From contig JAJFPB010000002.1 in assembly GCA_020881915.1 (NCBI GenBank), positions 3,844,001-3,908,000 of the forward strand: a stretch of 64,000 nucleotides of DNA, given 5' to 3'. The position numbers and the translations under genes are program-made. Within the stretch, counting starts at the first letter, position 1. Each line of letters starts with the position of its first letter. The notes under the pieces are model-generated. The model worked only from the letters and a program-made list of their open reading frames with translations. It was not told the DNA's origin and ran no database searches. This stretch comes from Paramyrothecium sp. XJ0827. Lineage: Eukaryota; Ascomycota; Sordariomycetes; Hypocreales; Stachybotryaceae. This document shows positions 46,555-57,056 of this stretch, in pieces.

Positions 46555-48475
46555 TCAGTCCATCAACACGAGCTCGTCGGCCACGGCAAAGGTCGCGTCC
46601 GTCTTGGCCCTGACCTCCTCGACCTCGACGCCGGGCGCAATCTCCGTCAGCGTCAGCGTGCCCTGCTCGCGGTCCACTTGGAACACACACTGGAAAGTTA
46701 GCAAGTCGTCTGCAACCTGAGTCGAACAGTCTTACCAGATCCGTGATAATGGTGCTGGCGACCCGCGCGCCAGTCAGCGGCAAGCTGCACTCCTGCACAA
46801 TCTTGGAGGAGCCGTCCTTGGCGACGTGCTCGGTCGCAACGACGATCTTGGTGTTGTCCGGGTCCGAGACGAGGTCCATGGCGCCGCCCATGCCCTTGAA
46901 GACCTTTCCGGGGATCATGTAGTTGGCCAGGTCGCCGGCTGCGCTGACTTGGAGAGCCTGTATGCAAGTTAGTCGTGCCTCACGATTCGAGCAGGTGAGC
47001 GTACCCCGAGGATCGAAACGTCAATGTGACCTCCGCGGATCATGGCGAAGGACTCGGCAGAGTCAAAGGTAGAAGCGCCCGGCACAAGGGTAACGGTTTC
47101 CTTGCCGGCATTGACAATATCACTAAAAGGTCAGCGATGTAGGCAGAATCGGTCTGACGTGACGTACGCGTCGAGTTGCTCCTTGGTCGGGTGAGGACCC
47201 ATGCCGAGGATACCGTTCTCGGACTGCACCCAGACCTTTCGGCCAGCAGGCATGAACGCCGTGGCCATGGTGGGGATGCCTGCATGTCGTCAGATCCATT
47301 GCCAGCTAAGCCCAGAAACCAAGCTTACCGACGCCCAGGTTCACGTAGAACCCGTCCTTGAGCTCCTTGGCCGCCCTCCTCCCGATGCGGTTCCTGCGCA
47401 GCTGGGCCTCGTTCTTGGGCTTGACCAGCGTCTCGTCCTGGCCGTCCTCGACGGGGTCGCGCAGCTTCAGCACCTCAATCGTCTTCTCCGCCGTGGCCGG
47501 CACGACGCGGTCGACGTAGATGCCGGGCAGGTGGACCTCGTCCGGGTGGATGGAGCCGACGGGCACGATGTTCTCCGCCTCGACAATGGTGAGCGAGGCG
47601 GCCTTGGCCATGAGCACGCCAAAAGCCTTGGTGGTGTACCTGCAGGGTGTTAGCTGAGTTGTCGTCTTCGTGTGGATGGCTCACCTGAAAACGCAGTTTC
47701 CGGCCTCGTCAGCCTTCCACGCCCGCAGAATGGCCACGTCGCCCTTCAAGGCCATCTCCATGAGATACTTTTTGCCATTAAACTCCCGGATCTCGCGCTT
47801 CCTTCCACCCTCCTGGACCCCTCCGTTGGCATCCAACCGTGTAGGGATGCCTCCCTCCTGAAGCAGCGTGTCTGCTACGCGTTAGCTTTGTCTACTCCGT
47901 AGCATTTGGCGCTTACTGGCTCCTGTCGGGGTGAAGAAGGCGGGAATGCCGGCGCCGGCGGCGCGCAGACGCTCGGCGAGACTGCCCTGGGGGCAGAGTT
48001 CAATCGCGAGCTCACCGCCGAGATACTTCTTCTCCAGCACCTTGTTGTTGCCAAGATACGACAGCACCAGACGGTTGATCTGGCCAGACTTGGTCAACGA
48101 GGACAGGCCACCCATGCCCTCCTGGCCGGCATTGTTGGAGACGGCAGTGAGTGAGTTCAATGCATCAGGTCCCCTCTTGTGCATAGCCGAGATCAGAGTT
48201 TCTACAAGCGTCAACTACCGCTCGGCTGGATACGAGACGATGAACCTACCCGCAACGCCGCAGAGGCCAAAGCCCGAGCTCAGAACGACGGAGCCGCTCT
48301 GGATATCCGCAACGGCCGTGTCCGCCGAGTCGAACAGCTTCGTCCGCCTCCGCTCCGAAAACCGCGCTGCGGAGGTGACGAAAGACCGCTGCGCGGCAAA
48401 GTTGCGGGCCACGCGCCGGAGCACGAAGCCCGGCGCCCGGGCCGCCGGTCGGAAGAGCCACGCCGGAGCAGTCAT
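46555..48475 (-). CDS. Succinyl-CoA:3-ketoacid CoA transferase, mitochondrial
   Basis: The enzyme moves CoA from succinyl-CoA to acetoacetate, the key step of ketone-body use. Eight exons in gene order: 48250-48475, 47917-48201, 47685-47874, 47329-47639, 47168-47279, 47005-47122, 46736-46957, 46555-46689 (532 aa, all phases fit). The first 40 residues are Arg/Ala-rich without acids, a mitochondrial presequence. The N-terminal A domain has the CoA-transferase start ([11 protein letters not shown], then SNNAG). The B domain has the catalytic glutamate E358 in [10 protein letters not shown]. Later segments such as [20 protein letters not shown] and MGGAMDLV are family hallmarks. Length matches known SCOT proteins. 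In fungi the enzyme is tied to acetoacetate use and lipid-derived carbon. No oddity is seen. Confidence 0.93.
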
Positions 48476-48972
48476 TGTATAAGTCAGAAAGGCAACGCTC
48501 TACACGCCTCGCGGTACAAGTCAGAAACTAAGGAGCAGGGAATCGCAAAGGAGGAAACCGGGCGAAGAAAAACAAGTACGCAAGCTACCATATGAGACGA
48601 CGGGACCCGCACATAGGGCCGTTTAAAAATCGCTAGCACGATCCATGGAAGAAAGCATTGTTGAGCACGCGGCGGCTCGCACCGGCGGAGCCAGGCTTAC
48701 CAAAAGCGGCATCGACCCGGGCCCGGAATAGTGGGCATGCTCGGCTCTGGGCGCGCCAGCGGTGGATCGTGCTGGGAATGGCCGGGTATAACAGGATAAT
48801 TCCCGTGGGTGGATCATGGCGGTCTCGTTTTCGTAAAGCTGAGGCGACATGGGGAGCGAGGCCTCAACAATCATATGATGCTTGCCAGACTGGATGCCGG
48901 ACGTATTGTCTCGTAGCTTATCATGATAGGATGAGACGCTTTCGTCTAGTCCATTGTCTTATATAGATGTGA
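48476..48972. other. Intergenic, no gene seen
   Basis: This is the upstream region of the SCOT gene and the downstream side of the sugar-phosphatase gene, both on the minus strand. No frame is supported. Confidence 0.5.
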
Positions 48973-50091
48973 TTAACCACAGAGCTTCGCCTTCACAAGC
49001 TCAACCTCGTCCCCCGTTCCGCACACCAGCCCGCCCCTCTCGTCGCAGTTCTCGATGCGCCGCGCCAGCACGTCGTCGCCGCTCGCGGGGTCGACGGCCC
49101 TGCCGCCCGCGCACTCCACCACCAGCGCGATGGGGCACAGCTCGTACAGCCGGCGCAGCTTCGCCGCGTGCCGGCCCGTCACGGGGCTGACGTAGACGCC
49201 GTGGCCCTTGACGAGGGCGTGCGCGACGTCGGGCACCAGGCCGCCCGAGTAGCGCAGCGTGTAGCCCTGCTGGATGTAAGACGTGACGAGGTCCATGTAG
49301 CGCGGGTCGTCACCGGCCGCGCGCAGGTTGGCCGGGGCGAAGTACCGCGTCTTGAAGGGCGCGGCGGCGAGCTGGACGCGGGGCCGGATGACGTCCCACA
49401 CGAGGCCGTCGCTGTCGGTGAGGCCGACCTCAAAGCATACCGGCTCCGAACCGGGGACGCGAACGGCAACGAGGGCCGTGGTTCGAGGGCCGACGACGCC
49501 GAGGATCGCCCCGACCTGCCGTTGCTTCGGGTCCTGCGAAAGCGCCGAGTCACCGTCCCAGATGCCCACGATGGTCCCGACAGTCCAATTGGGGGCGATG
49601 ATGGAACTTCCGTCCAGCGGGTCGAAAGCCACCGTGTATCGCTCTGATGGAGCTGCTTGCTGGCCGGCACCAACATGCTCAACCGCCTTCTCGATGGGCT
49701 CCTCCTCGCTGCTCGCGGTGACGGCCGACGGACACTCGGCCAGGGCGCCGCGGATGAGGTCCTCGGCGAGCACATCCACGTTCAGCTGGTCGTCGCCAAA
49801 GGCGTTGGCCGTGCCCGCCAAAGCGACATGCTGGGAGTTGCGCAGCGTCTTCGCAATGTCGGCGATGCTGCCGAGCAGCGCGGGCAGCAGCGAGGCGCGC
49901 AGCGAGCGGCGGTCCTCGGGGGCGATGGCGGCCTCAAGGTGGCTCTGGAGCGCCGGGCTCAAGGTGGCCGTGGGAGACATCCTGGTCCGGGTGCTGCGGG
50001 TGGCGATGGTGAAATGGTTGAGGTTCGCTTTAGCTCGGGATGCAGGTGGGTCTGGCGGTTTGCCTGTTCCTGAGATGCTCAAATGCCGCAT
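48973..50091 (-). CDS. FBPase/SBPase-family sugar bisphosphatase, probably sedoheptulose type
   Basis: The family removes the 1-phosphate from fructose- or sedoheptulose-1,7-bisphosphate with Mg2+. A single exon of 372 aa. Metal-binding blocks are in place: SSEEE at about 127-131, FDPLDGSS at 156-163, and the C-terminal ALVVECAGGRAVDPASGDDV with its metal-binding Glu. The NWTVGTIVGIWDGD stretch matches SBPase-like members better than classic gluconeogenic FBPase, and the protein lacks the long AMP-binding N-terminus. A second ATG at residue 38 (MSPTATLSPALQ) could be the true start. Starting at residue 1 adds an Arg-rich leader that could be a mitochondrial presequence. Many fungi carry such a gene besides FBPase; its exact substrate is inferred. 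It diverges from the MFS gene with 558 bp between. Confidence 0.82.
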   Translation of the reverse strand: MRHLSISGTGKPPDPPASRAKANLNHFTIATRSTRTRMSPTATLSPALQSHLEAAIAPEDRRSLRASLLPALLGSIADIAKTLRNSQHVALAGTANAFGDDQLNVDVLAEDLIRGALAECPSAVTASSEEEPIEKAVEHVGAGQQAAPSERYTVAFDPLDGSSIIAPNWTVGTIVGIWDGDSALSQDPKQRQVGAILGVVGPRTTALVAVRVPGSEPVCFEVGLTDSDGLVWDVIRPRVQLAAAPFKTRYFAPANLRAAGDDPRYMDLVTSYIQQGYTLRYSGGLVPDVAHALVKGHGVYVSPVTGRHAAKLRRLYELCPIALVVECAGGRAVDPASGDDVLARRIENCDERGGLVCGTGDEVELVKAKLCG

Positions 50092-50649
50092 CCACTAGGG
50101 AATTGCCAGTCCGGGATGAACTGAGACAAGATGCAGACGCACGTGTGAAGACTGATGTAACGAGTTATCTGCATGTCTATATTTGGTAAGTCGGACGTTT
50201 CTTCTTGAATCGGTTCGGATCATCGTGAGCGGTCAAAATGCAGCCAATTGGCATACAAGTAATCACAACCATGCTTCAACTTGAAGAAAGCAATCATCGC
50301 ATGCCGAATTGATGTCTGCAAAAAGACGTAGATTCTGTCCGATCTCGGCCGTATCCCATGCTTATAGGTGCCTCAATCGACGAAGATCTGAGCGGGGAGC
50401 CCTTGACGCAGCACGAGTCGTGATTGGCCGGTTATTCACCATAACCGTCTAAGATGGCAAGTTTTGCTGATAGCAGCCTCAAGGCTTGTCTGGACACGGA
50501 ATGACATGCAGCGTTGACGTAGTGCCTCATTCGAGCGTGCCTGGTTCTTTTTGCGTAGTCCTCTTGTTTCTGTGGCGTCTTGTGATATATCGTGAGATGT
50601 TGTGAGATCCGCACAATCCTCTTCAGTTACACTCAATTGACCGCACATC
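50092..50649. other. Divergent promoter region
   Basis: No coding frame is supported. It is shared by the sugar phosphatase (minus) and the MFS transporter (plus). Confidence 0.5.
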
Positions 50650-52491
50650 ATGCCTGACGAAGCGCCGCCGGCCAATGGCACCGACATCGCCAACGGCTCC
50701 TCAAACCATGGCCGCGAGCCCGACGAGGAGCAGCCTCTCCTGCACCCGCCCGTCGAGCCGGCCCCGGCGTCCGAGTGGACGGCGCCGCGCGGGTTCCTCT
50801 GGATCCAGTTCGCCATCATGACCAACGTCTTCCTGTACGCCTTTGACGGAACCATCACGGCGGCCACGTACGCCGTGATCAGCTCCGAGTTCGACGCCGC
50901 CAACTCGGCCTCATGGCTGACCACGTCGTACCTCGTCACCAGCACCGCCTTCCAGCCCCTGTACGGCCGCGTCTCCGACATTTTCGGCCGCCGCGGCTGC
51001 TTCTTCCTGTCCACCGTCACCTTTGCCGCCGGCTGTCTGGGCTGCGGCCTGGTGCGGGACGTGGTGTCGCTGAACTGCATGCGCGCCTTGGCGGGTTTCG
51101 GGGGAGGTGGTCTCATGACGATGGGTAAGTGGTCAAGACCAGTTCAAAATAGTCCATCTGCTAAACCTCACAGCAACCATCATCAACTCGGACATGATCC
51201 CCTTCCGCAAGCGCGGCATGTACCAGGCCCTGCAGAACGGCATCTTCGGCTTCGGCGCCATCGCGGGGGCCTCGTTCGGCGGCACCATCGCCGACCAGAT
51301 CGGCTGGCGCTGGTGCTTCCTCCTGCAGGTCCCCTTCTCGGCCGTCGCCTTCGTGGTCGGCGTCCTCGCCGTGCGCAACCAGCCCGGCGACTTCTCGCTC
51401 GACGGCGGGCTCGGCGTCATCTGGAAGCGCGTCGACTTCACCGGCGCGCTGCTGCTCGTCGTCGCCGTCTCGGTCCAGCTGGTCGGCCTCAGCCTCGGCG
51501 GCAATGAGTTCCCCTGGGACAGCCCCTGGGTCATCCTGCCCCTGGTCGGGAGCCTGCTGCTGTTTGGGCTGTTCCTGTGGGTGGAGGCGACGACTTCGGC
51601 GATTCCCGTCATCCCTCTCCGCCTGCTGAAAGGTCGGCTCCCGATTGCAACGCAGCTCTCCAACGTTTGCGCCGGCATGGCAGCATACGCGGTACGTATC
51701 CCGTGTATTCCGTGCGTCACTCGACTGACCAGAGTAGTATCTGTTTATGCTGCCTCTCTTCTTCCAGGTCGTGCTGTTGGATTCGGCCACCAAGGCCGGC
51801 GCTCGGCTCGCCATTCCATCGCTGGCCACGCCAATCGGAGGGCTCATTGCAGGCATTGTCATGTCGCGTTGGGGGAAGCTCATCCCGCTCATGCGCACCG
51901 GTGCGGCGTTGATGGCCATCGGTAACGGCCTGGTGTTGTCGTTGGGCTTCAGCGACAAGACGTGGAAGTACATGGCTTTCATTTTCCCAGCCAGCCTGGG
52001 CCAGGGTATCATCTATCCGTCCATCTTGTTCACGTCTCTGGCTTCGTTCGAGCACGCAGGTGAGATCGCAGTTATCGCTATAATCTTGAGCATTACTGAC
52101 CGCTGGTGATGACAGACCACGCTGTGTCGGCGTCGACCGTGTACCTCATCCGCTCGCTCGGCACCGTCTGGGGCGTGAGCGTTTCTTCGGCCATCGTCCA
52201 GACCACGCTCAGTGTTCGGCTTCCAGAAGCTCTGGCCGGCGTACCAGACAAGATGAGGGTGAGTTCCTCATCCCGACACGCAACTAGTACTAACAGACCC
52301 AGATCATTGACGAGATTCGGCACTCGATCGAGGCCCTGCGCCATCTGCCGCCCGACATCCAGCTGACGGCTCGTCTCGTATACTACGATGGCCTGCAGTA
52401 TGCGTTTGCGGCGTCCACGGGCATCGCAGCCTTGTCCGTGCTTGCCTCGTTTGTGGCCACGGCAACTAGACTACGGAGCACCAAAGATTAG
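50650..52491 (+). CDS. MFS transporter, DHA2/14-helix type, vacuolar basic amino acid transporter-like
   Basis: The exons are 50650-51124, 51174-51691, 51738-52059, 52116-52258 and 52303-52491 (548 aa), all introns 44-56 nt with GT/AG and consistent phase. A hydrophilic N-terminus with a dileucine-like element (EEQPLL) precedes about 14 membrane helices. The MFS A motif is present after helix 2 (GRVSDIFGRR), with AFDGTITAATYAVI in helix 1 and GWRWCFLLQVPFSAVAF in the central part, as in the DHA2 drug:H+ antiporter family. The closest subgroup by feel is the Vba/Fnx1 branch, which imports basic amino acids into vacuoles; multidrug export is the alternative. It converges on the glutathione transferase gene with 95 bp between, a tail-to-tail pair. 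Confidence 0.87.
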
Positions 52492-52586
52492 ATCCTGACT
52501 AATCGAACACGCTGCCATTCTGCCCAATTGATTGCTGTGACTGTCTTGTCATGTCTTCGTTCATGCTATTTACGTATCGTACACAT

Positions 52587-53486
52587 TTATTTCGCTGCAT
52601 CCTCCTTCATCCCGCTCTGGATCCATTTACGGGGTCCCGCCGCCAGCTCCTCCAGCTCCTCCTCGCTCTTGCTCATCCTGTCAAAGGCCTTGTGCGGCCT
52701 GGGGATGTTGCGGCCCTCCTCAAACGCAGGGCGCTCCTTGAGCTTGAACACCCACTTCTTCAGGGTGGGGAACTCGTCGAGGTCGACGCCCGCCCATTCT
52801 ATAGGATGTGTCAGTGAATGCATTCTAGCCGCCATTTACTAGCATTACTTACTGGCGTCGGTAACCCAACCCCAGATGGAAATGTCGGCAATCGTGACAC
52901 GGTCGCCAACCAGGTAGCCGGAGGTGGACTTTTCCAGCTGGGACTCCAAGACACGGTACAGGCGGCGCGTCTCATTGACGTAGCGGTTGATGCCATACTC
53001 AATCTTCTCCGGGGCATATCCTATGAACAATTAGCTTGCACTCGTCTACTTCTCGGGTCTCTCACTCTTGAAGTGGTTGGCCTGTCCCTGCATGGGCCCT
53101 TGACCACCCATCTGCCACATGAGCTACACCAGTCAGCCACGTCTTCCCCATAGACCTTGGGAACTCACCCAGCTCGTCATCTCCCAGTGCTCGGCCGAGC
53201 CGTAGGGGTACGAGACCTTGTGGTCCTTGTCGTACCGGTCGACCAGATACTGCATGACGGCGCCGCTCTCAAAGACGCGGAGCTCCTTGCCGTCCAGCTT
53301 GTCGGTGATGGCAGGGATGCGGCCATTGGGGTTGATGGCCAGGAACCAGGGCTTCTTCTGCTCGTTGGTGGAGATGTCCAGGTGGTGCAGCTTGTAGTCT
53401 AGGCCCAGCTCGGCGAGCAGGATGGTGACCTTGATGCCATTGGGGGTGGCGTCGGTGTAAAGCGTGATGTCAGTCTTGGTGCTCAT
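52587..53486 (-). CDS. Glutathione S-transferase, Ure2p/GTT-like
   Basis: The enzyme conjugates glutathione to electrophiles or reduces disulfides. The exons in gene order are 53169-53486, 53066-53123, 52853-53020 and 52587-52798 (251 aa). The N-terminal thioredoxin-like domain (about residues 1-85) has TPNGIKVTILLAELGL, NPNGRIPAITD with the cis-proline, and FESGAVMQYL, whose Glu-Ser pair binds glutathione. The C-terminal helical domain has YLVGDRVTIADISIWGWV with the conserved N-capping Asp. The position before NGIKV that often carries the catalytic Ser/Cys/Tyr shows Thr-Pro, typical for Ure2-like enzymes. An upstream in-frame ATG at 53526-53528 would add 14 residues. No targeting signal is clear. 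Confidence 0.9.
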
Positions 53487-54256
53487 TTTGACGAGGTGGT
53501 TGCGTAGCTGTGATATACGGGAGAGCATAGACTGCAGACAATCTCAAAGTTATATTTATATATTATATTGAAGAGAATTAGCTTGAACGTGGATCATCAA
53601 CCTTTATGTGCCCGACAACCCGCTGCAACGGCCCAGCTGCTCCAGCTTCGGTCTGCTTCGTAATCCGTTCGATGCGCCTGTGATTAGAAATTCCTCCGTC
53701 ATGGCACCCCGCCCTGCAGATACGTTGTACGCAACTACCGCGACATTGAGGGGTGGTAAAGTGGGATCGGGGCGAGGCTGTGATTGGGCCGCGGCAGGGC
53801 GTGACATGGATGGCGTCAGGATCGCGACGGTAGAATGTGGGTGACGAAGCGAAGGCCGCTAGAAGCAGGTGGTGCTAAGGTAGTTAAGGGCGTCGAATTG
53901 TCAATTCTTGCATGTCAAACTCCACCCTTGTGAATGCCGAATTGTGTGGATGTGTGACTGTAGATGTCTGGTAGTCAAATAGGAGGAAACAGGTCCAGAT
54001 ATTCACCGCGGACAGTGTTAATTCTAAAAATGGAGATTCATTTCCTGATGAAGTGTCTACACTAAATAGGTATGGCCTTCTCATGAAATGTCTATACCTG
54101 TATACGCATGGCATTCGACAGACTACGATAATCCATGTCGTGCTGATCAATCGTTGTCAGCCGCAATAACGTTACACATTACACAACCAGACAAATTCAT
54201 GCTTTTATTAATGGTAACATGGCACTAACCACCGCAACCTAACCTCACGCAGCTCG
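53487..54256. other. Intergenic, no gene seen
   Basis: This is the upstream region of the GST gene followed by an AT-rich stretch from about 53880 to 54250. No coding frame is supported. Confidence 0.5.
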
Positions 54257-55810
54257 TCACGGCTTGACCACGGCGAGGCGGCCTCTCACCGGCACATTCA
54301 CGTCCGTGCCCGTCTCCGGGAACCCGTCTATCTTGACGTCCTTGCCGAACAGCACGCAGTGGCTCGACCCTCCGTAGTGGAACATGCCAAGCTGCTCACC
54401 CTTCTTCACGCGCTGCCCTTCCTCGACCGTCACCTCGCACGTGCTGACCTCGTCCATGCCGATGCCCACGAACGCCACCAGCCCGACGGCCGGGCTGTCG
54501 GCCTCGATGAAGATGACGGCGCGCGTCGCCAGCGCCGAGAGGTAGCCCTGCGAGTCGTTCAGGCCCTTGGCGTTGATGTCGGCCCGCGAGCGGTCGCCCA
54601 CGCCCTCGAACAGCGGCTCGCTGAAGTAGGTGCCGCCCTTGCGGAACGCGCGCCGCACCACGCCGCCCACCGGCGCGTGCCACCGGTGGTACGCCAGCGG
54701 GCCCAGGAACGCCTGGTAGATGGTGCCGCCCGCGAACCGCTCCGCCAGCGGGTCGTGCGCCAGCATGTCGCGCACCGAGTACGGCTGGCCCTTGGCGAAG
54801 AACCGGTCGCGCAGCTTGACGTCGCGCTCGACGTTGTACGGGATCGACTCGCACGCGTTGGCGATGACGTTGTCGTCGTCCGGCGACGCCACCGGCCGCG
54901 CCTCGTCCCGGATCTGCCGGGTGAAGAAGTCTGAGGCGTGTTAGTCGCGGTTCTGGACAGGATGTGGGCGAGAGCGTGTACCGTCCCAGGACTTGAACCC
55001 GTAGTGCTTCTTCGACGGATCGCAGACGTATACTTCCTCAAACTTGAAGGACGATTTGGTCGGAGCATTGGCAACCTCCAGCAGGTCTTTGAGGCCTGTC
55101 TCGCCAAACCAACCGAGGTCGTGGTCGCCCAGCGCCGCTGCCGACTCGGGCGTCTGCGGATGATCAGCCTCGCCAACATCGCAAGGACTAGGATATGCTC
55201 ACCGTCAGATACTGACCCCATTCATTCAGCACCTTCATCAGCGCCTTGTTCACGTCCGGATCCAAAAAGGCAGCGTGCCCACTGCAGCACTTCGTTAGTT
55301 TCCTTCGAGGGCCGGGAAATGCCCAACGCACCTCGGCGTCCCCATCGCGTAGTCAAACAGCGCATTCAGCGGCACGCCGACGACGCCCTTGGCCTCGGCC
55401 GCGTCCGTCCACTCCGGCGCCCTCGTGACGACGTGGTTCAGCACCGCCAGCATGTGCTCGTAGTCGCGGACCTGCTGCGAGCCGCCGGGCACCTTGTCGT
55501 ACGGGTGCTTGCTCGGGATCTCCTCGAACATCTGCACAAAGTACATGTAGATGCGCGGCTCCGTCTCGATCAGCTGCTTGAACTCCTTGAGCGCCGGCGT
55601 CAGCTCCTTCGGGTTCGCGTCGACGTGCGACGTCACCTGCCGGAGGAACTCGCGGTGGACGCGGTGGTCGGGCGGCATCCACGCACCGGGCCTGCGGCGT
55701 AGCTGTGCATCAGCCCAAGTGAACCCTTCACGATGTTTTGGATGTAGAAGTCACCTGTTGACCCGGAAATGCTCCGGGATCTCATGTTCGTCTCCGTGTT
55801 GCACAACCAT
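54257..55810 (-). CDS. PsiD-type (phosphatidylserine-decarboxylase-like) decarboxylase
   Basis: The exons in gene order are 55755-55810, 55332-55691, 55203-55281, 54982-55153 and 54257-54930 (446 aa), all GT/AG and in phase. The N-terminal half matches the PSDC-type leader found in PsiD-like enzymes: WMPPDHRVHREFL, then ALKEFKQLIETEPRIYMYFV. The C-terminal half is the pyruvoyl-enzyme core, with YGFKSWDDFFTRQIR, ANACESIPYNVERDV, LAYHRWHAPVGG and FIEADSPAVGLVAF. Self-cleavage would occur in GGSSHC (409-414), between Gly410 and Ser411, giving the pyruvoyl group. The family includes soluble fungal decarboxylases of L-tryptophan and related amino acids as well as PSD relatives. No membrane segment is seen, so a soluble amino-acid decarboxylase is the better guess. 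No secondary-metabolite backbone gene lies nearby. Confidence 0.85.
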
Positions 55811-57056
55811 TTTGAATTGTTCTTAGCTGTAGTTGTCACTCGTAGTTGAAAGCGAGCAATGTATAGCATGTGTGCAAATCCAGGCACCCTGGGCATCTTA
55901 TGCCAAGAAAGCTTCGCCGTTACTAGTCTCCATGTCCCTGATTCCACTTCCCCGCGGAATGATGCTGTCATGGCTAGGCAATGGCCTCGAGCCATGACAA
56001 GCTCACACGCGTCCCAATGTCGATGATGTAAGATGCGCAGACGGCCCGGCCAGCCCACAGTTTCGGGTGCGCTAGGCAAAGCGATGGGTGCGGAGGGACA
56101 CTAGCCAATCACTGTTACCGGAGGCATCTCCCATCAACTGTCCCATCGAACTCTGATCATGCGGCTCGGGAAGGACGGCACCTGGGCGATGGGGTGCCGT
56201 GAGCCGTGGAGTTCCGGACTAAATGCTGCCGCACTGGCTTCTGCTAGTGCAGCGGTCCCTTGATTATTGTTCCATTACCAAAACAAAACAAAAAGTCAGT
56301 ATTCGAGTGAAAACATTCTGTTACGCTCCTGACAGGCCGCGTGGACTATTAAGACCTGACATCACGCCTACGTTTTGCATCTTTGGTCAAGTCTTATTTC
56401 TTCCTATACACCAACTACCTTAGCTAGCCAACCCCAGCTCGAGGCCTTCAGCGCCCTCCTCAGGGAATTGCCACAAACATAACTTCTCCTGATGCACACC
56501 GCATCAAAGACCGCCAGCAGAAAACGGCGCTCCCCAAGTCGTGGGACGCTTGAAAACAAAATGCAACAGGGGCAGAATGAAAGGTTGCCGGCCTGTCCTT
56601 CAGCCAACAGCAATGCTCGCTCCCGCATCAAAACTATAGCCGCAAAACACCGTGCAGGGTACCGAGTATGTGAGAAAGAACAGGATTCGAGGGCCGCCGG
56701 GAAGAAGAAAGGCTGCCTCTCAGATTAGATACAGATATGATGATGGCTACACAGCCAGTGTTGCTGAGTCTATTGCCCACGGCTCCAATCACAACGCGTT
56801 GGACAGGAGCCCGTGAAGAGCTCAATCCCAAGCCACGTAGACTCGGGGCCTGGTGTGAATCCATGAAAGTGACAAAAGAAATGGACAACGAATCTCTGGC
56901 TGATGCCAGTCGATATGTATGGGGATATTGTAGAATAACACATTGGCTGAAGTCGATGAGAAATGATTGTCGTAACGTCGTAAATGGGATGCACAAAGAA
57001 ATCTGGCCCGCAGACTTCCTTGCCTGGTGAGCAATCAAGGGCGATGCGCGTCACCC
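55811..57056. other. Intergenic, no gene seen
   Basis: This 1.2-kb spacer lies between two minus-strand genes. It contains several short frames without motifs. Confidence 0.5.
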
